DNA of 64,000 nt from Rhizobium sophorae (GTDB taxonomy: Bacteria > Pseudomonadota > Alphaproteobacteria > Rhizobiales > Rhizobiaceae): positions 186,001 to 250,000 of the forward strand of contig NZ_JABFCN010000009.1 in the NCBI RefSeq assembly GCF_013087515.1, in the 5' to 3' direction. A program made the translations under genes and the position numbers. This document shows, piece by piece, positions 1 to 7,111 of the stretch. Numbering within the stretch: position 1 is the stretch's first letter; each line of letters opens with the position of its first letter. The notes beneath the pieces were generated by a model. It saw nothing but the letters and a program-made list of their open reading frames with translations, did not search any database and was not told where the DNA came from.

Positions 1-1
1 C

Positions 2-982
2 GATCCCGTCGTCGCCGAGGTGACCCGACGCTGCGACTGGCGCATCGCAGATGTCGTCGGCGGCAAGCGGCCATCGACGCTTTACCTCGTGGTTCCGCCC
101 TCGGACATCAACCGGACAAAGCCGCTGATCCGCCTGATCCTCAATCAGGTCGGCCGTCGCCTCACGGAGGACCTGCAGGCAAAGGGCGGCCGACACCGCC
201 TGCTGCTCATGCTGGACGAGTTTCCGGCGCTCGGACGGCTCGACTTCTTCGAGTCCGCGCTGGCGTTTATGGCGGGCTACGGCCTCAAAAGCTTCCTGAT
301 CGCCCAGTCGCTGAACCAAATCGAGAGGGCCTATGGGCCTAACAATTCGATCCTCGACAACTGCCATGTCCGGGTCAGCTTTGCGACCAACGACGAGCGA
401 ACCGCCAAGCGCGTGTCGGACGCGCTCGGCACCGCGACCGAGATGCGGGCGATGAAGAACTATGCCGGCCATCGGCTTTCGCCCTGGCTCGGCCACATGA
501 TGGTGTCGCGGTCGGAAACCGCCAGACAGTTGCTCACGCCCGGCGAGATCATGCAGCTTCCGCCCTCCGACGAGATCGTCATGGTCGCAGGCACGCCGCC
601 GATCCGGGCGAAGAAGGCGAGGTATTACGAGGATCGCCGCTTCCAGGACCGAGTGCTGCCGCCTCCAAAGATCACCAAGCCGGATGGGGCCTCGTCCGAT
701 GACTGGAGCAAGCTGGCGTTGCCGCCGTCGCCAGAAATCCTGACGGTCACGGCGGGGATCGACCCAGATGAGGAGGACACGACCGATTCCGAGCGCCGCC
801 GCCAGCCCGAGCTGAGCCACGTGCAGCCGATCGCCAAAGTGGCGCCGATCGAGAACGAGTTCGAGATCGACCCGGCGGACGACGCGGATGACGACGCCGC
901 GCGCCTCAGCCGGATAAACCAGAAAATGCGGCAGGTCGCCCGCCAGGCTTCGCTCGACCCGGGCGACGGCATCGAGCTTTAG
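2..982 (+). CDS. traG: TraG/VirD4-type coupling protein, C-terminal part
   Basis: This is the 3' end of a gene that begins before the window; the frame is open from base 2. The 326 visible residues hold a Walker B strand (LLLMLDEFPALG) and the following ATPase-core segment with FLIAQSLNQI, as in type IV secretion coupling ATPases of the TraG family. TraG/VirD4 proteins are inner-membrane ATPases that hand the relaxase-DNA complex to the mating channel. The C-terminal 100 residues are acidic and of low complexity. The N-terminal membrane segments and the Walker A motif must lie upstream. A CopG-like gene follows after 10 bases. Family assignment is secure; only the start is missing. Confidence 0.93.
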   Translation, partial: DPVVAEVTRRCDWRIADVVGGKRPSTLYLVVPPSDINRTKPLIRLILNQVGRRLTEDLQAKGGRHRLLLMLDEFPALGRLDFFESALAFMAGYGLKSFLIAQSLNQIERAYGPNNSILDNCHVRVSFATNDERTAKRVSDALGTATEMRAMKNYAGHRLSPWLGHMMVSRSETARQLLTPGEIMQLPPSDEIVMVAGTPPIRAKKARYYEDRRFQDRVLPPPKITKPDGASSDDWSKLALPPSPEILTVTAGIDPDEEDTTDSERRRQPELSHVQPIAKVAPIENEFEIDPADDADDDAARLSRINQKMRQVARQASLDPGDGIEL

Positions 983-992
983 GAGTGCCGCG

Positions 993-1427
993 ATGACGAA
1001 ATCCCCGAAGAAGCAGCGGCTCTCCGTCTATCTTGAGCCCGACGTCATGAAGGCGCTCTCCGCCCACGCGGCCAGGCGTGGTCACTCACTCTCGCTCGTC
1101 GCCGAGGCCGGCATCGCTTCCTTCCTGTCGCCCGACGCGGCTGAACGCCAGGAGGCAGCGATCACCAAGCGCCTCGACCAGATTGACCGACGTATGACCC
1201 GCATGGAGCGCGACGTCGGTATCGCCGTCGAGACGCTGGCCATCTTCGTCCGCTTCTGGCTGACCACGACGCCGGCCTTGCCCGAGCCTGCCGCTCAGGC
1301 CGCTCGAGCCAAGGCCGGCGAACGATACGAGGTGTTCATCGCGGCTCTGGGTCGTCGACTCGCGACCGGGCCGAAGCTCAGGCAGGAGATCTCGGAGGAC
1401 GTCGATCCGTCGCGCGACGCTGACTAG
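993..1427 (+). CDS. CopG/ribbon-helix-helix-like protein next to traG
   Basis: A 144-residue protein. Its first 45 residues (RLSVYLEPDVMKALSAHAARRG) look like a ribbon-helix-helix DNA-binding unit of the CopG/Arc class. The middle (EAAITKRLDQIDRRMTRMERD) is likely coiled coil, and the rest is helical. An AGGAG ribosome binding site lies 7 bases before the ATG. Proteins of this kind commonly sit between traG and trbB in alphaproteobacterial Trb loci and are presumed to regulate transfer or assist the coupling protein. Here trbB is more than 11 kb downstream, so the usual neighbour has been displaced. Confidence 0.8.
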   Translation: MTKSPKKQRLSVYLEPDVMKALSAHAARRGHSLSLVAEAGIASFLSPDAAERQEAAITKRLDQIDRRMTRMERDVGIAVETLAIFVRFWLTTTPALPEPAAQAARAKAGERYEVFIAALGRRLATGPKLRQEISEDVDPSRDAD

Positions 1428-1502
1428 CGCAATCAGACCGAGCCTTGTTGATGCCGCGTTGCGGATCTACCACAACACGAATACCTGCTGTTGAGGTTCG
1501 TT

Positions 1503-1949
1503 ATGCGTATCCGGTCATCGCTCTATTTCCTCGGCATGGCAGTCACGTTCATGCCCGCCATGATCAGTTGCACGTCCGCAGAGGTGGCTCCGGTTGCGGC
1601 TTCTCCGCTTGCCACGCCGAATGTCGTGATGGTTGCCGATCCGCGGCCGCCATTCACGTATTGGGCTCCTGAAAACTCGACAGTCCGAAATCATCCGCGT
1701 GAGCCGGGTATCTGGATCGCGGAGTCCCCAAATGGCTCGCGCAAATTTTACTACGGCGACCAGTGCCGTGCGTCGGAATTCCAACGCTTCATCGGTCAGA
1801 GCGTCGATGCGCTTCCGGAAAAGCCAGCCAATGCGACGTGGCGTCTGTCCTGTTCAGCGTGCGCACGAACTTCAGATCTGGGTTGGACAAGAATGAACGT
1901 CTCCTACAATCAGGAAACGCGAAGGATTGACGACATCTCGTGCGGCTAG
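1503..1949 (+). CDS. Putative lipoprotein with I78-inhibitor-like C-terminus
   Basis: The predicted protein has 148 residues if it begins at the ATG (MRIRSSLYFLG); an in-frame TTG lies 12 bases earlier. A hydrophobic signal region ends in AMISC, a plausible lipobox, so export and lipid anchoring are likely. The C-terminal 70 residues resemble peptidase inhibitor family I78: a conserved QCRASEFQRFIGQ start, a DLGWTRMNV strand, and an end of the type GxIxxIxCG (here RRIDDISCG). If right, it would bind proteases at the membrane. The resemblance is by motif only. It stands alone between the tra genes and the cytochrome operon. Confidence 0.5.
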   Translation: MRIRSSLYFLGMAVTFMPAMISCTSAEVAPVAASPLATPNVVMVADPRPPFTYWAPENSTVRNHPREPGIWIAESPNGSRKFYYGDQCRASEFQRFIGQSVDALPEKPANATWRLSCSACARTSDLGWTRMNVSYNQETRRIDDISCG

Positions 1950-2332
1950 CCGGGCACTGGGCCTGCGTTGCGAGCCTCTTCAGCGCGATGCAACCACGGC
2001 TACGCGTGTGGCTCGCGGAGGAGTCGGCGAACACGCTCGCAAGGACAATGTGTCCGTCTAGGACAACGGCCTCAACTGCCAGAATAGTGATGGCGAGCAC
2101 GCAAACTCGGTCTGGCGGGAGAGACCGCACCGTGCGTTAACATTGGCGAAACAGTCGCCGAGACGTCCTGCATATCGGCGGAAACGTGTTGCCAACACGG
2201 CTACAGTAGTGAGCGCATCCATCAGGATATCAAACATCAAGTTCGGACGATCAAAAAGATATCACGGATTTCCGAGCATAGATCGTTTCTACAGGCATAA
2301 CTATCGTATCGCCTGACTATGGAGGCGATACA
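1950..2332. other. Intergenic region without recognised gene
   Basis: About 380 bases with only short open frames on both strands, none with a convincing ribosome binding site or recognisable protein. The last 60 bases are more AT-rich and probably hold the promoter of the cytochrome c operon; a GGAGG ribosome binding site lies about 8 bases before its ATG. Confidence 0.5.
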
Positions 2333-2761
2333 ATGATTTGCACCACGATCCATTCCATACCCGCGCCGGCAGCAGATCGGATCAAAGGACCGGCGGGCGC
2401 TCTGTTTACAATTCTTTTGCCTATCGGGCTGTTCTCTGCGTCTTCAGCCGCCGCTCAGGAGGCAGATGGAGAGCGCTTGTTCCGGCAGCGTTGCGCCGCC
2501 TGCCACAACATCGAGCCGGGACAAACCAAAATGGGACCCCCACTCCTTGGCGTTATCGGCCGGACTGCCGGCACCGTCGAAGGCGCGAACTATTCCCAGG
2601 CCATGCAATCTTCCGGGATCACCTGGGATCCCCAGTCACTCGAGACCTTTCTCGCCGCGCCGCGCCAAATGATCCGCGGGACACGGATGACCGTCAGCAT
2701 CCCCGATGGCGCACAACGGGCTGCAATCATCAATTACCTCGAGAGCCAATCACCAGATTGA
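2333..2761 (+). CDS. Class I c-type cytochrome
   Basis: A 142-residue protein with an N-terminal signal segment (hydrophobic about residues 22-41, likely cleavage after AAAQ) and one haem-attachment motif CAACH at residues 54-58. GTRM toward the C-terminus supplies a candidate axial methionine. It therefore looks like a periplasmic monohaem cytochrome c. It is the first gene of an operon with a 2Fe-2S subunit and a molybdopterin-binding subunit, spaced by 12 and 3 bases. Its likely role is to accept electrons from that molybdenum hydroxylase and pass them to the respiratory chain. Confidence 0.88.
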   Translation: MICTTIHSIPAPAADRIKGPAGALFTILLPIGLFSASSAAAQEADGERLFRQRCAACHNIEPGQTKMGPPLLGVIGRTAGTVEGANYSQAMQSSGITWDPQSLETFLAAPRQMIRGTRMTVSIPDGAQRAAIINYLESQSPD

Positions 2762-2773
2762 GGAGAAGCATTT

Positions 2774-3226
2774 ATGACGACCTTCACGATCAACGGGCGA
2801 GCGGTTGATGTCGCCGCCGAACCCGATACGCCGCTCCTTTGGGTGATCCGCGAGCATCTGAAGCTCACCGGCACCAAATTCGGCTGTGGGATTGCGCAAT
2901 GCGGCGCGTGCACTGTCCATATCGACGGAGAACCGACACGCTCATGCCAGACCTTCCTGGAAGACGTTGCGGGCCGAGAAGTGACCACCATTGAAGGTCT
3001 GTCGCCGGACGCAAGCCATCCACTGCAGAAGGCTTGGATCTCCGAGCAGGTGCCGCAATGCGGATACTGTCAGTCCGGCCAGATCATGCAGGCGGCAGCA
3101 CTCCTCGAACACACTCCCGCCCCCACTCGCGAGCAGATCATCGCTCACATGGACGGCAACATTTGTCGTTGCGGGACCTACGTCCGCATCATCAGCGCGA
3201 TCCAACGCGCCGCACAGGAGGGCTGA
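2774..3226 (+). CDS. (2Fe-2S)-binding subunit of a xanthine dehydrogenase-family hydroxylase (copy 1)
   Basis: A 150-residue small subunit of the isoquinoline 1-oxidoreductase alpha / CoxS type. The plant-ferredoxin domain carries the pattern [12 protein letters not shown] plus a later Cys. The all-alpha domain carries CGYC and CRC. All eight cysteines for two 2Fe-2S clusters are therefore present. It moves electrons from the molybdenum centre of the large subunit to an acceptor, here probably the cytochrome encoded just upstream. There is no signal peptide of its own; partners of this kind are usually exported with the Tat-signal large subunit. Confidence 0.93.
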   Translation: MTTFTINGRAVDVAAEPDTPLLWVIREHLKLTGTKFGCGIAQCGACTVHIDGEPTRSCQTFLEDVAGREVTTIEGLSPDASHPLQKAWISEQVPQCGYCQSGQIMQAAALLEHTPAPTREQIIAHMDGNICRCGTYVRIISAIQRAAQEG

Positions 3227-3229
3227 GCC

Positions 3230-5449
3230 ATGACCCACATCTTGCAGCCTCAGAGCCGCGCACTGTCGCGCCGCAGCTTCCTCGTCACTGTCGGTGGCTT
3301 AGGCATCGCAGTCGCGTTCGGGAGATCGCCCGGCCTTGCATACGGTGCAGACATGGCCCCCTCCGCCCAAGGTGACTTCCGTCCTAACGCCTGGGTCACG
3401 ATCGCGGCGGACGGCACCGTCAGCATCATCTCACCTGCGGTCGAGATGGGCCAAGGCATCACAACGACACTGCCGCTCCTCGTCGCCGAGGAGCTAGATG
3501 CCGATTGGAACCGTGTGCGGGTCGTGCAGGCGCCCTCCGATGCCGAGACCTACGGTAATCCCGGTTTCTACGGGATACAACTCACCGGTGGTAGCGAGTC
3601 TACGCGCGGCTACAATGCACTGCTCCGGCTAACCGGCGCCCAGACCCGCTTGGTCCTTCTTGCAGGTGCGGCTGGCATGCTGAACGTGCCAGTGAAGGAG
3701 CTCGAGACCGAGCCCCACAGGGTCGTGCATCCACCCTCGGGCCGCTCGCTCGACTACGGTGAGATCGCTGTCAGGGCAGTGCTTCCGGATCCAATGCCGC
3801 AGGCGACTGAGGCTGATCTAAAGCCAAGCGACAGGTGGCGCTATATCGGAAGCAGGACAATCCGGCGCATCGACGTGCCCTCCAAGGTCAATGGAACCGC
3901 CGTCTTCGGTATCGACGTCCAGCTTCCGAACATGCTCTTTGGAGCGGTTCTGCGGGCGCCGGTTCAGGACGAACGGCCTGAGACCATCGACGACGCCGAA
4001 GCGCGAAACGTGCCCGGCATCACCCAGATCGTCCCGCTGCCCTACGGCGTCGGCATTATCGGCGAAACGGTCGAAGCTACGAAGCGTGCGAAAGATCTGC
4101 TCAAGGTGACCTGGAGCACCACATCACGGGTCAGAAATTACACAAGCCAGCGGCTGATCGACGAGTATCGCGCCGTCGGCCGCGACCTTGGCCAGCAAGG
4201 TGTTCCTGCACACACCAATGGTGACGCCGAGGCTGCAATTGCCGGGGCCGCGAGGGTAATCGAAGTCGACTACATGAGCGACCATGTCGCCCACGCGACC
4301 ATGGAGCCGATGAACGCCACGGCGCTTGTCACCGGCGACAGGGTGGAGATCTGGGCGCCGACCCAGGGTCCGACGGGCACACAGGGTTTCGCGGCAAAGG
4401 TGGTGGGCACTACGCCCGACAAGGTCAAGGTCAACACAACCCTGCTCGGCGGCGGGTTCGGACGCAAGGCGGAGGCGGACTTCATCATCGATGCGGTGTC
4501 GCTGGCCAAGGCCGTGGAGGGCCGGCCGGTTAAGGTCATTTGGAGCCGGGAAGATGACGTCCGGCACGACACGTTCCGGCCACTCGAGGCACAGCACGTT
4601 AAGGTCGGACTCGATGCCGAGGGGAACATCGTCGGCTGGCGGCATCGCATCGTAGCGGACTCGATCTTTGCACGCACATTGCCGCCCGTCTTCGCGGAGG
4701 CAGGCGGTCACGACGACGTCGTGACCGAGGGCGCAAAATTCAATTACGCAGTGCCGGCCCACCAGATCGAATACCTGCGGCAAGACAAGGGTCTCGCCAT
4801 CGGATTCTGGTTCGCGGTGGGGGTCGGCTATACGAGGTTTGCGATCGAATGTGTCATCGACGAGATTGCAGCCGCCAGGGGCATCGATCCCGCCGCGTTG
4901 CGGCTGGAACTTCTCAAGGACCAGCCGCGCGCGCGAAAGGTGATCGAGACCGTTACCCGGATGGCTGAGTGGGATCGCACCCGGGACGGTCGGGGGCTCG
5001 GCCTGGCCTACTCCGATGCCTTCGGCTCGCATTGCGCCCAGGTCGCCGAGGTTTCTCTCAACCGCGACACTGGCGAAATCCGGGTGCACAAGGTCTGGTG
5101 CGCGATCGATCCCGGCGTGGCGATCCAGCCCCTCCATATCGAGGCCATGATGATGACCGGAATCACCAACGGTACCGGCCATGCCCTCTTTGAGCAAATC
5201 AACGTCGTCAATGGCGAGGTTCAGGAGTCAAATTTCGACACGTATCGAGTGATCCGCATGTCCGAGGCGCCTGAGATCGAGGTCGCCGTGGTGCCGACGC
5301 CCGGGAGTTCGTTTGGCGGCATTGGTCAGGCTGGCCTCCCTCCCACGGGTCCGGCAATCGCCAACGCTGTCGCGCGCCTCACCGGGGGTGTGCGACTTCG
5401 GCACTATCCGTTCACGCCAGACCGAGTTAAGGAAGCACTGGAAGCCTGA
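3230..5449 (+). CDS. Molybdopterin-binding subunit, isoquinoline oxidoreductase beta type (copy 1), atypical active site
   Basis: A 739-residue large subunit, full length for the family, with a twin-arginine signal (SRRSFLVTVGG, from about residue 14). The molybdopterin-binding motif LLGGGFGRK is intact near residue 405. Two signature positions differ from the family and from the second copy in this window. The usual Trp-Arg-Ser-Val-Gly loop reads GFWFAVG (Phe528 in place of Arg). The C-terminal Gly-x-Gly-Glu motif, whose Glu is the catalytic base in xanthine oxidase relatives, reads GIGQAG (Gln700, codon CAG). The protein may be inactive or catalyse another reaction. A terminator-like hairpin follows the stop. 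Confidence 0.9.
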   Translation: MTHILQPQSRALSRRSFLVTVGGLGIAVAFGRSPGLAYGADMAPSAQGDFRPNAWVTIAADGTVSIISPAVEMGQGITTTLPLLVAEELDADWNRVRVVQAPSDAETYGNPGFYGIQLTGGSESTRGYNALLRLTGAQTRLVLLAGAAGMLNVPVKELETEPHRVVHPPSGRSLDYGEIAVRAVLPDPMPQATEADLKPSDRWRYIGSRTIRRIDVPSKVNGTAVFGIDVQLPNMLFGAVLRAPVQDERPETIDDAEARNVPGITQIVPLPYGVGIIGETVEATKRAKDLLKVTWSTTSRVRNYTSQRLIDEYRAVGRDLGQQGVPAHTNGDAEAAIAGAARVIEVDYMSDHVAHATMEPMNATALVTGDRVEIWAPTQGPTGTQGFAAKVVGTTPDKVKVNTTLLGGGFGRKAEADFIIDAVSLAKAVEGRPVKVIWSREDDVRHDTFRPLEAQHVKVGLDAEGNIVGWRHRIVADSIFARTLPPVFAEAGGHDDVVTEGAKFNYAVPAHQIEYLRQDKGLAIGFWFAVGVGYTRFAIECVIDEIAAARGIDPAALRLELLKDQPRARKVIETVTRMAEWDRTRDGRGLGLAYSDAFGSHCAQVAEVSLNRDTGEIRVHKVWCAIDPGVAIQPLHIEAMMMTGITNGTGHALFEQINVVNGEVQESNFDTYRVIRMSEAPEIEVAVVPTPGSSFGGIGQAGLPPTGPAIANAVARLTGGVRLRHYPFTPDRVKEALEA

Positions 5450-5475
5450 CCTTCTTCGGGCCTCGCGGTGGATTG

Positions 5476-5520
5476 GCCCAGCCCACATAGCCGCGCTACA
5501 TCGCAGCTATGTGGGGGGCC
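5476..5520 (+). terminator. GC-rich hairpin after molybdenum hydroxylase copy 1
   Basis: CCCACATAGC (5482-5491) and GCTATGTGGG (5506-5515) form a perfect 10-bp stem with a 14-base loop. It is flanked by GGCC at 5476 and again at 5517, which can lengthen the stem. It begins 26 bases after the stop of the preceding gene. The following T-run is weak, so termination is inferred. Confidence 0.5.
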
Positions 5521-5922
5521 CGTTTCAATCTCTGCGCCGCCTTACCTGCAGGCCATGATCATCTTGTCTCGGTGGCGTTCCCACCGCTTGATGCTGCTTG
5601 ACCTATAACGCGCATTACCTTGCTGCTGGATTACGACATCGTGGGACATGCGCCGACCACCCGCCTCTTGTCCACGCTACGGCAGAAGGCTTTCGATTAA
5701 AAGCGACTCTCCCCAACTTTATCGAATTGAAGGGTTCGGCAATTCCTCGCTCTTCTTCTCACTAGCCCCTGCGTCCCAGGTAGGCCGTCCACTTTGCGTC
5801 CCGTAAAGGCGGCCAATCACGCATTTGTAGGAATGAGCAATTTATTTGAAGGATCGCGCGTGTTCGTCTGAGCCGGAACAGAATAGCCTCTCAGGTGAAA
5901 TAGCAAATCCCGAGAGTTGTTC
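5521..5922. other. Intergenic leader of the second molybdenum hydroxylase operon
   Basis: About 400 bases with no credible coding frame. The stretch around 5825-5860 is AT-richer than its surroundings and is the probable promoter region. No operator could be identified with confidence. Confidence 0.4.
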
Positions 5923-6390
5923 ATGCCGTATGCGATCTCCGTCAATGGCCAGGTTCACCACGTCGAAGATGACGGGGAGACTCCCCTCCTCTGGGTGCTT
6001 CGCGATACGTTAAAGCTGACCGGCACGAAGTATGGCTGCGGTGCTGCGCAATGCGGCGCATGCACGGTGCATGTCGATGGCGAGCCGATGCGTTCCTGTA
6101 CGCTCCCGCTGGAGGTGGCTTCGTCCGCGCGAATCACCACGATCGAGGGTGTAGAAGGCGCCGACGTGAGAGCAATCCAGAATGCCTGGGTTGCGCACGA
6201 CGTCCCACAATGTGGCTTCTGTCAATCCGGGCAGGTGATGAGCGCGATCGCGTTGCTTCGCACCATCGAGAAACCAACCGACCGCGATATCGATCTAGCC
6301 ATGAGCGGCAACCTCTGTCGATGCGCGACCTATAACCGGATACGTGCCGCAATCCACGACGCGGCGTCGAAGTTGGGTATACCGACATGA
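5923..6390 (+). CDS. (2Fe-2S)-binding subunit of a xanthine dehydrogenase-family hydroxylase (copy 2)
   Basis: A 155-residue small subunit from the ATG; a TTG two codons upstream is an alternative start. It has the same architecture as copy 1: a ferredoxin domain with [12 protein letters not shown], then CGFC and CRC, giving all eight cluster ligands. Its stop overlaps the start of the cytochrome gene by 4 bases (ATGA), so the two are translationally coupled. It should relay electrons from the molybdenum centre of the subunit encoded at 7112 to the dihaem protein between them. Confidence 0.93.
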   Translation: MPYAISVNGQVHHVEDDGETPLLWVLRDTLKLTGTKYGCGAAQCGACTVHVDGEPMRSCTLPLEVASSARITTIEGVEGADVRAIQNAWVAHDVPQCGFCQSGQVMSAIALLRTIEKPTDRDIDLAMSGNLCRCATYNRIRAAIHDAASKLGIPT

Positions 6391-7079
6391 GTTCCGAGGC
6401 AACCACCTTCGGGAACTGGCGTCGCCGACTTAAGGTTGGCGTCTTATCGTTACTTGGGCTGATCGTGGTGGTGGGTGCGGGCGGCCTTGCCTACGCGCTA
6501 TACCCCCGGACCATGCCGCAGACACAGATCCTCGCGGCCAAGCTGCAGCCTGTCGAGATCGAGCGCCTGCGCCTTGCGGCGGACTTCGATACGATCGCCG
6601 ATCCACGGGCGCGGTCGGTCGCGCTGTTCGAGGAAGCGGGTCGCGTGATACAGCACCCGCGCTGCATGAACTGTCATCCGCGAACAGATCGGCCGACGCA
6701 GACGGATGGCATGCGGGCCCACACGCCTTGGGTGACGCGCGGCGTTGATGGTGGTGGCGCGTCGACGCTGCGCTGCAGCACCTGCCACCAGGCTGAAAAT
6801 TTCGTGGCGTCCGGTGTGCCGGGCAATATCAATTGGAAGCTCGCTCCAATCGAGATGGCCTGGCAGGGCAAGACGCTCGGCGATCTCTGCAGGCAACTTC
6901 TGGATCCCGCACGCTCGCACATGACACGACAAGAACTACTCCACCACATGACAGAGGACGAACTGGTCGGCTGGGCATGGCATCCGGGCGCAAACCGGCG
7001 GCCTGTGCCCGGCACTCAGGCGGAGTTCGGCGCGCTGATCAAAGCCTGGCTGGAAACCGGTGCAGCCTGCCCGCCATGA
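6387..7079 (+). CDS. Membrane-anchored dihaem c-type cytochrome-like protein
   Basis: A 230-residue protein with one N-terminal membrane segment (about residues 17-38) and two haem-attachment motifs, CMNCH (93-97) and CSTCH (130-134), placing its bulk in the periplasm. It lies inside the hydroxylase operon, overlapping the 2Fe-2S gene by 4 bases and ending 32 bases before the large subunit. It is a natural electron acceptor for that enzyme. It does not resemble an ordinary class I cytochrome c elsewhere, and the family name is unknown to me. It replaces, in position and probably role, the monohaem cytochrome of operon 1. Confidence 0.82.
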   Translation: MSSEATTFGNWRRRLKVGVLSLLGLIVVVGAGGLAYALYPRTMPQTQILAAKLQPVEIERLRLAADFDTIADPRARSVALFEEAGRVIQHPRCMNCHPRTDRPTQTDGMRAHTPWVTRGVDGGGASTLRCSTCHQAENFVASGVPGNINWKLAPIEMAWQGKTLGDLCRQLLDPARSHMTRQELLHHMTEDELVGWAWHPGANRRPVPGTQAEFGALIKAWLETGAACPP

Positions 7080-7111
7080 GCAGGCCGCGCACCCCCGACA
7101 AGAGGATACCC

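Noticed and set aside
2058-2240. Possible transposase fragment on the minus strand
   Set aside because: No DDE or HTH motif and no terminal repeats; I could not support an insertion sequence anywhere in the window.
4124-5197. 357-codon minus-strand frame over the first molybdopterin subunit
   Set aside because: Antisense shadow of a strongly supported gene; composition and lack of motifs speak against it.
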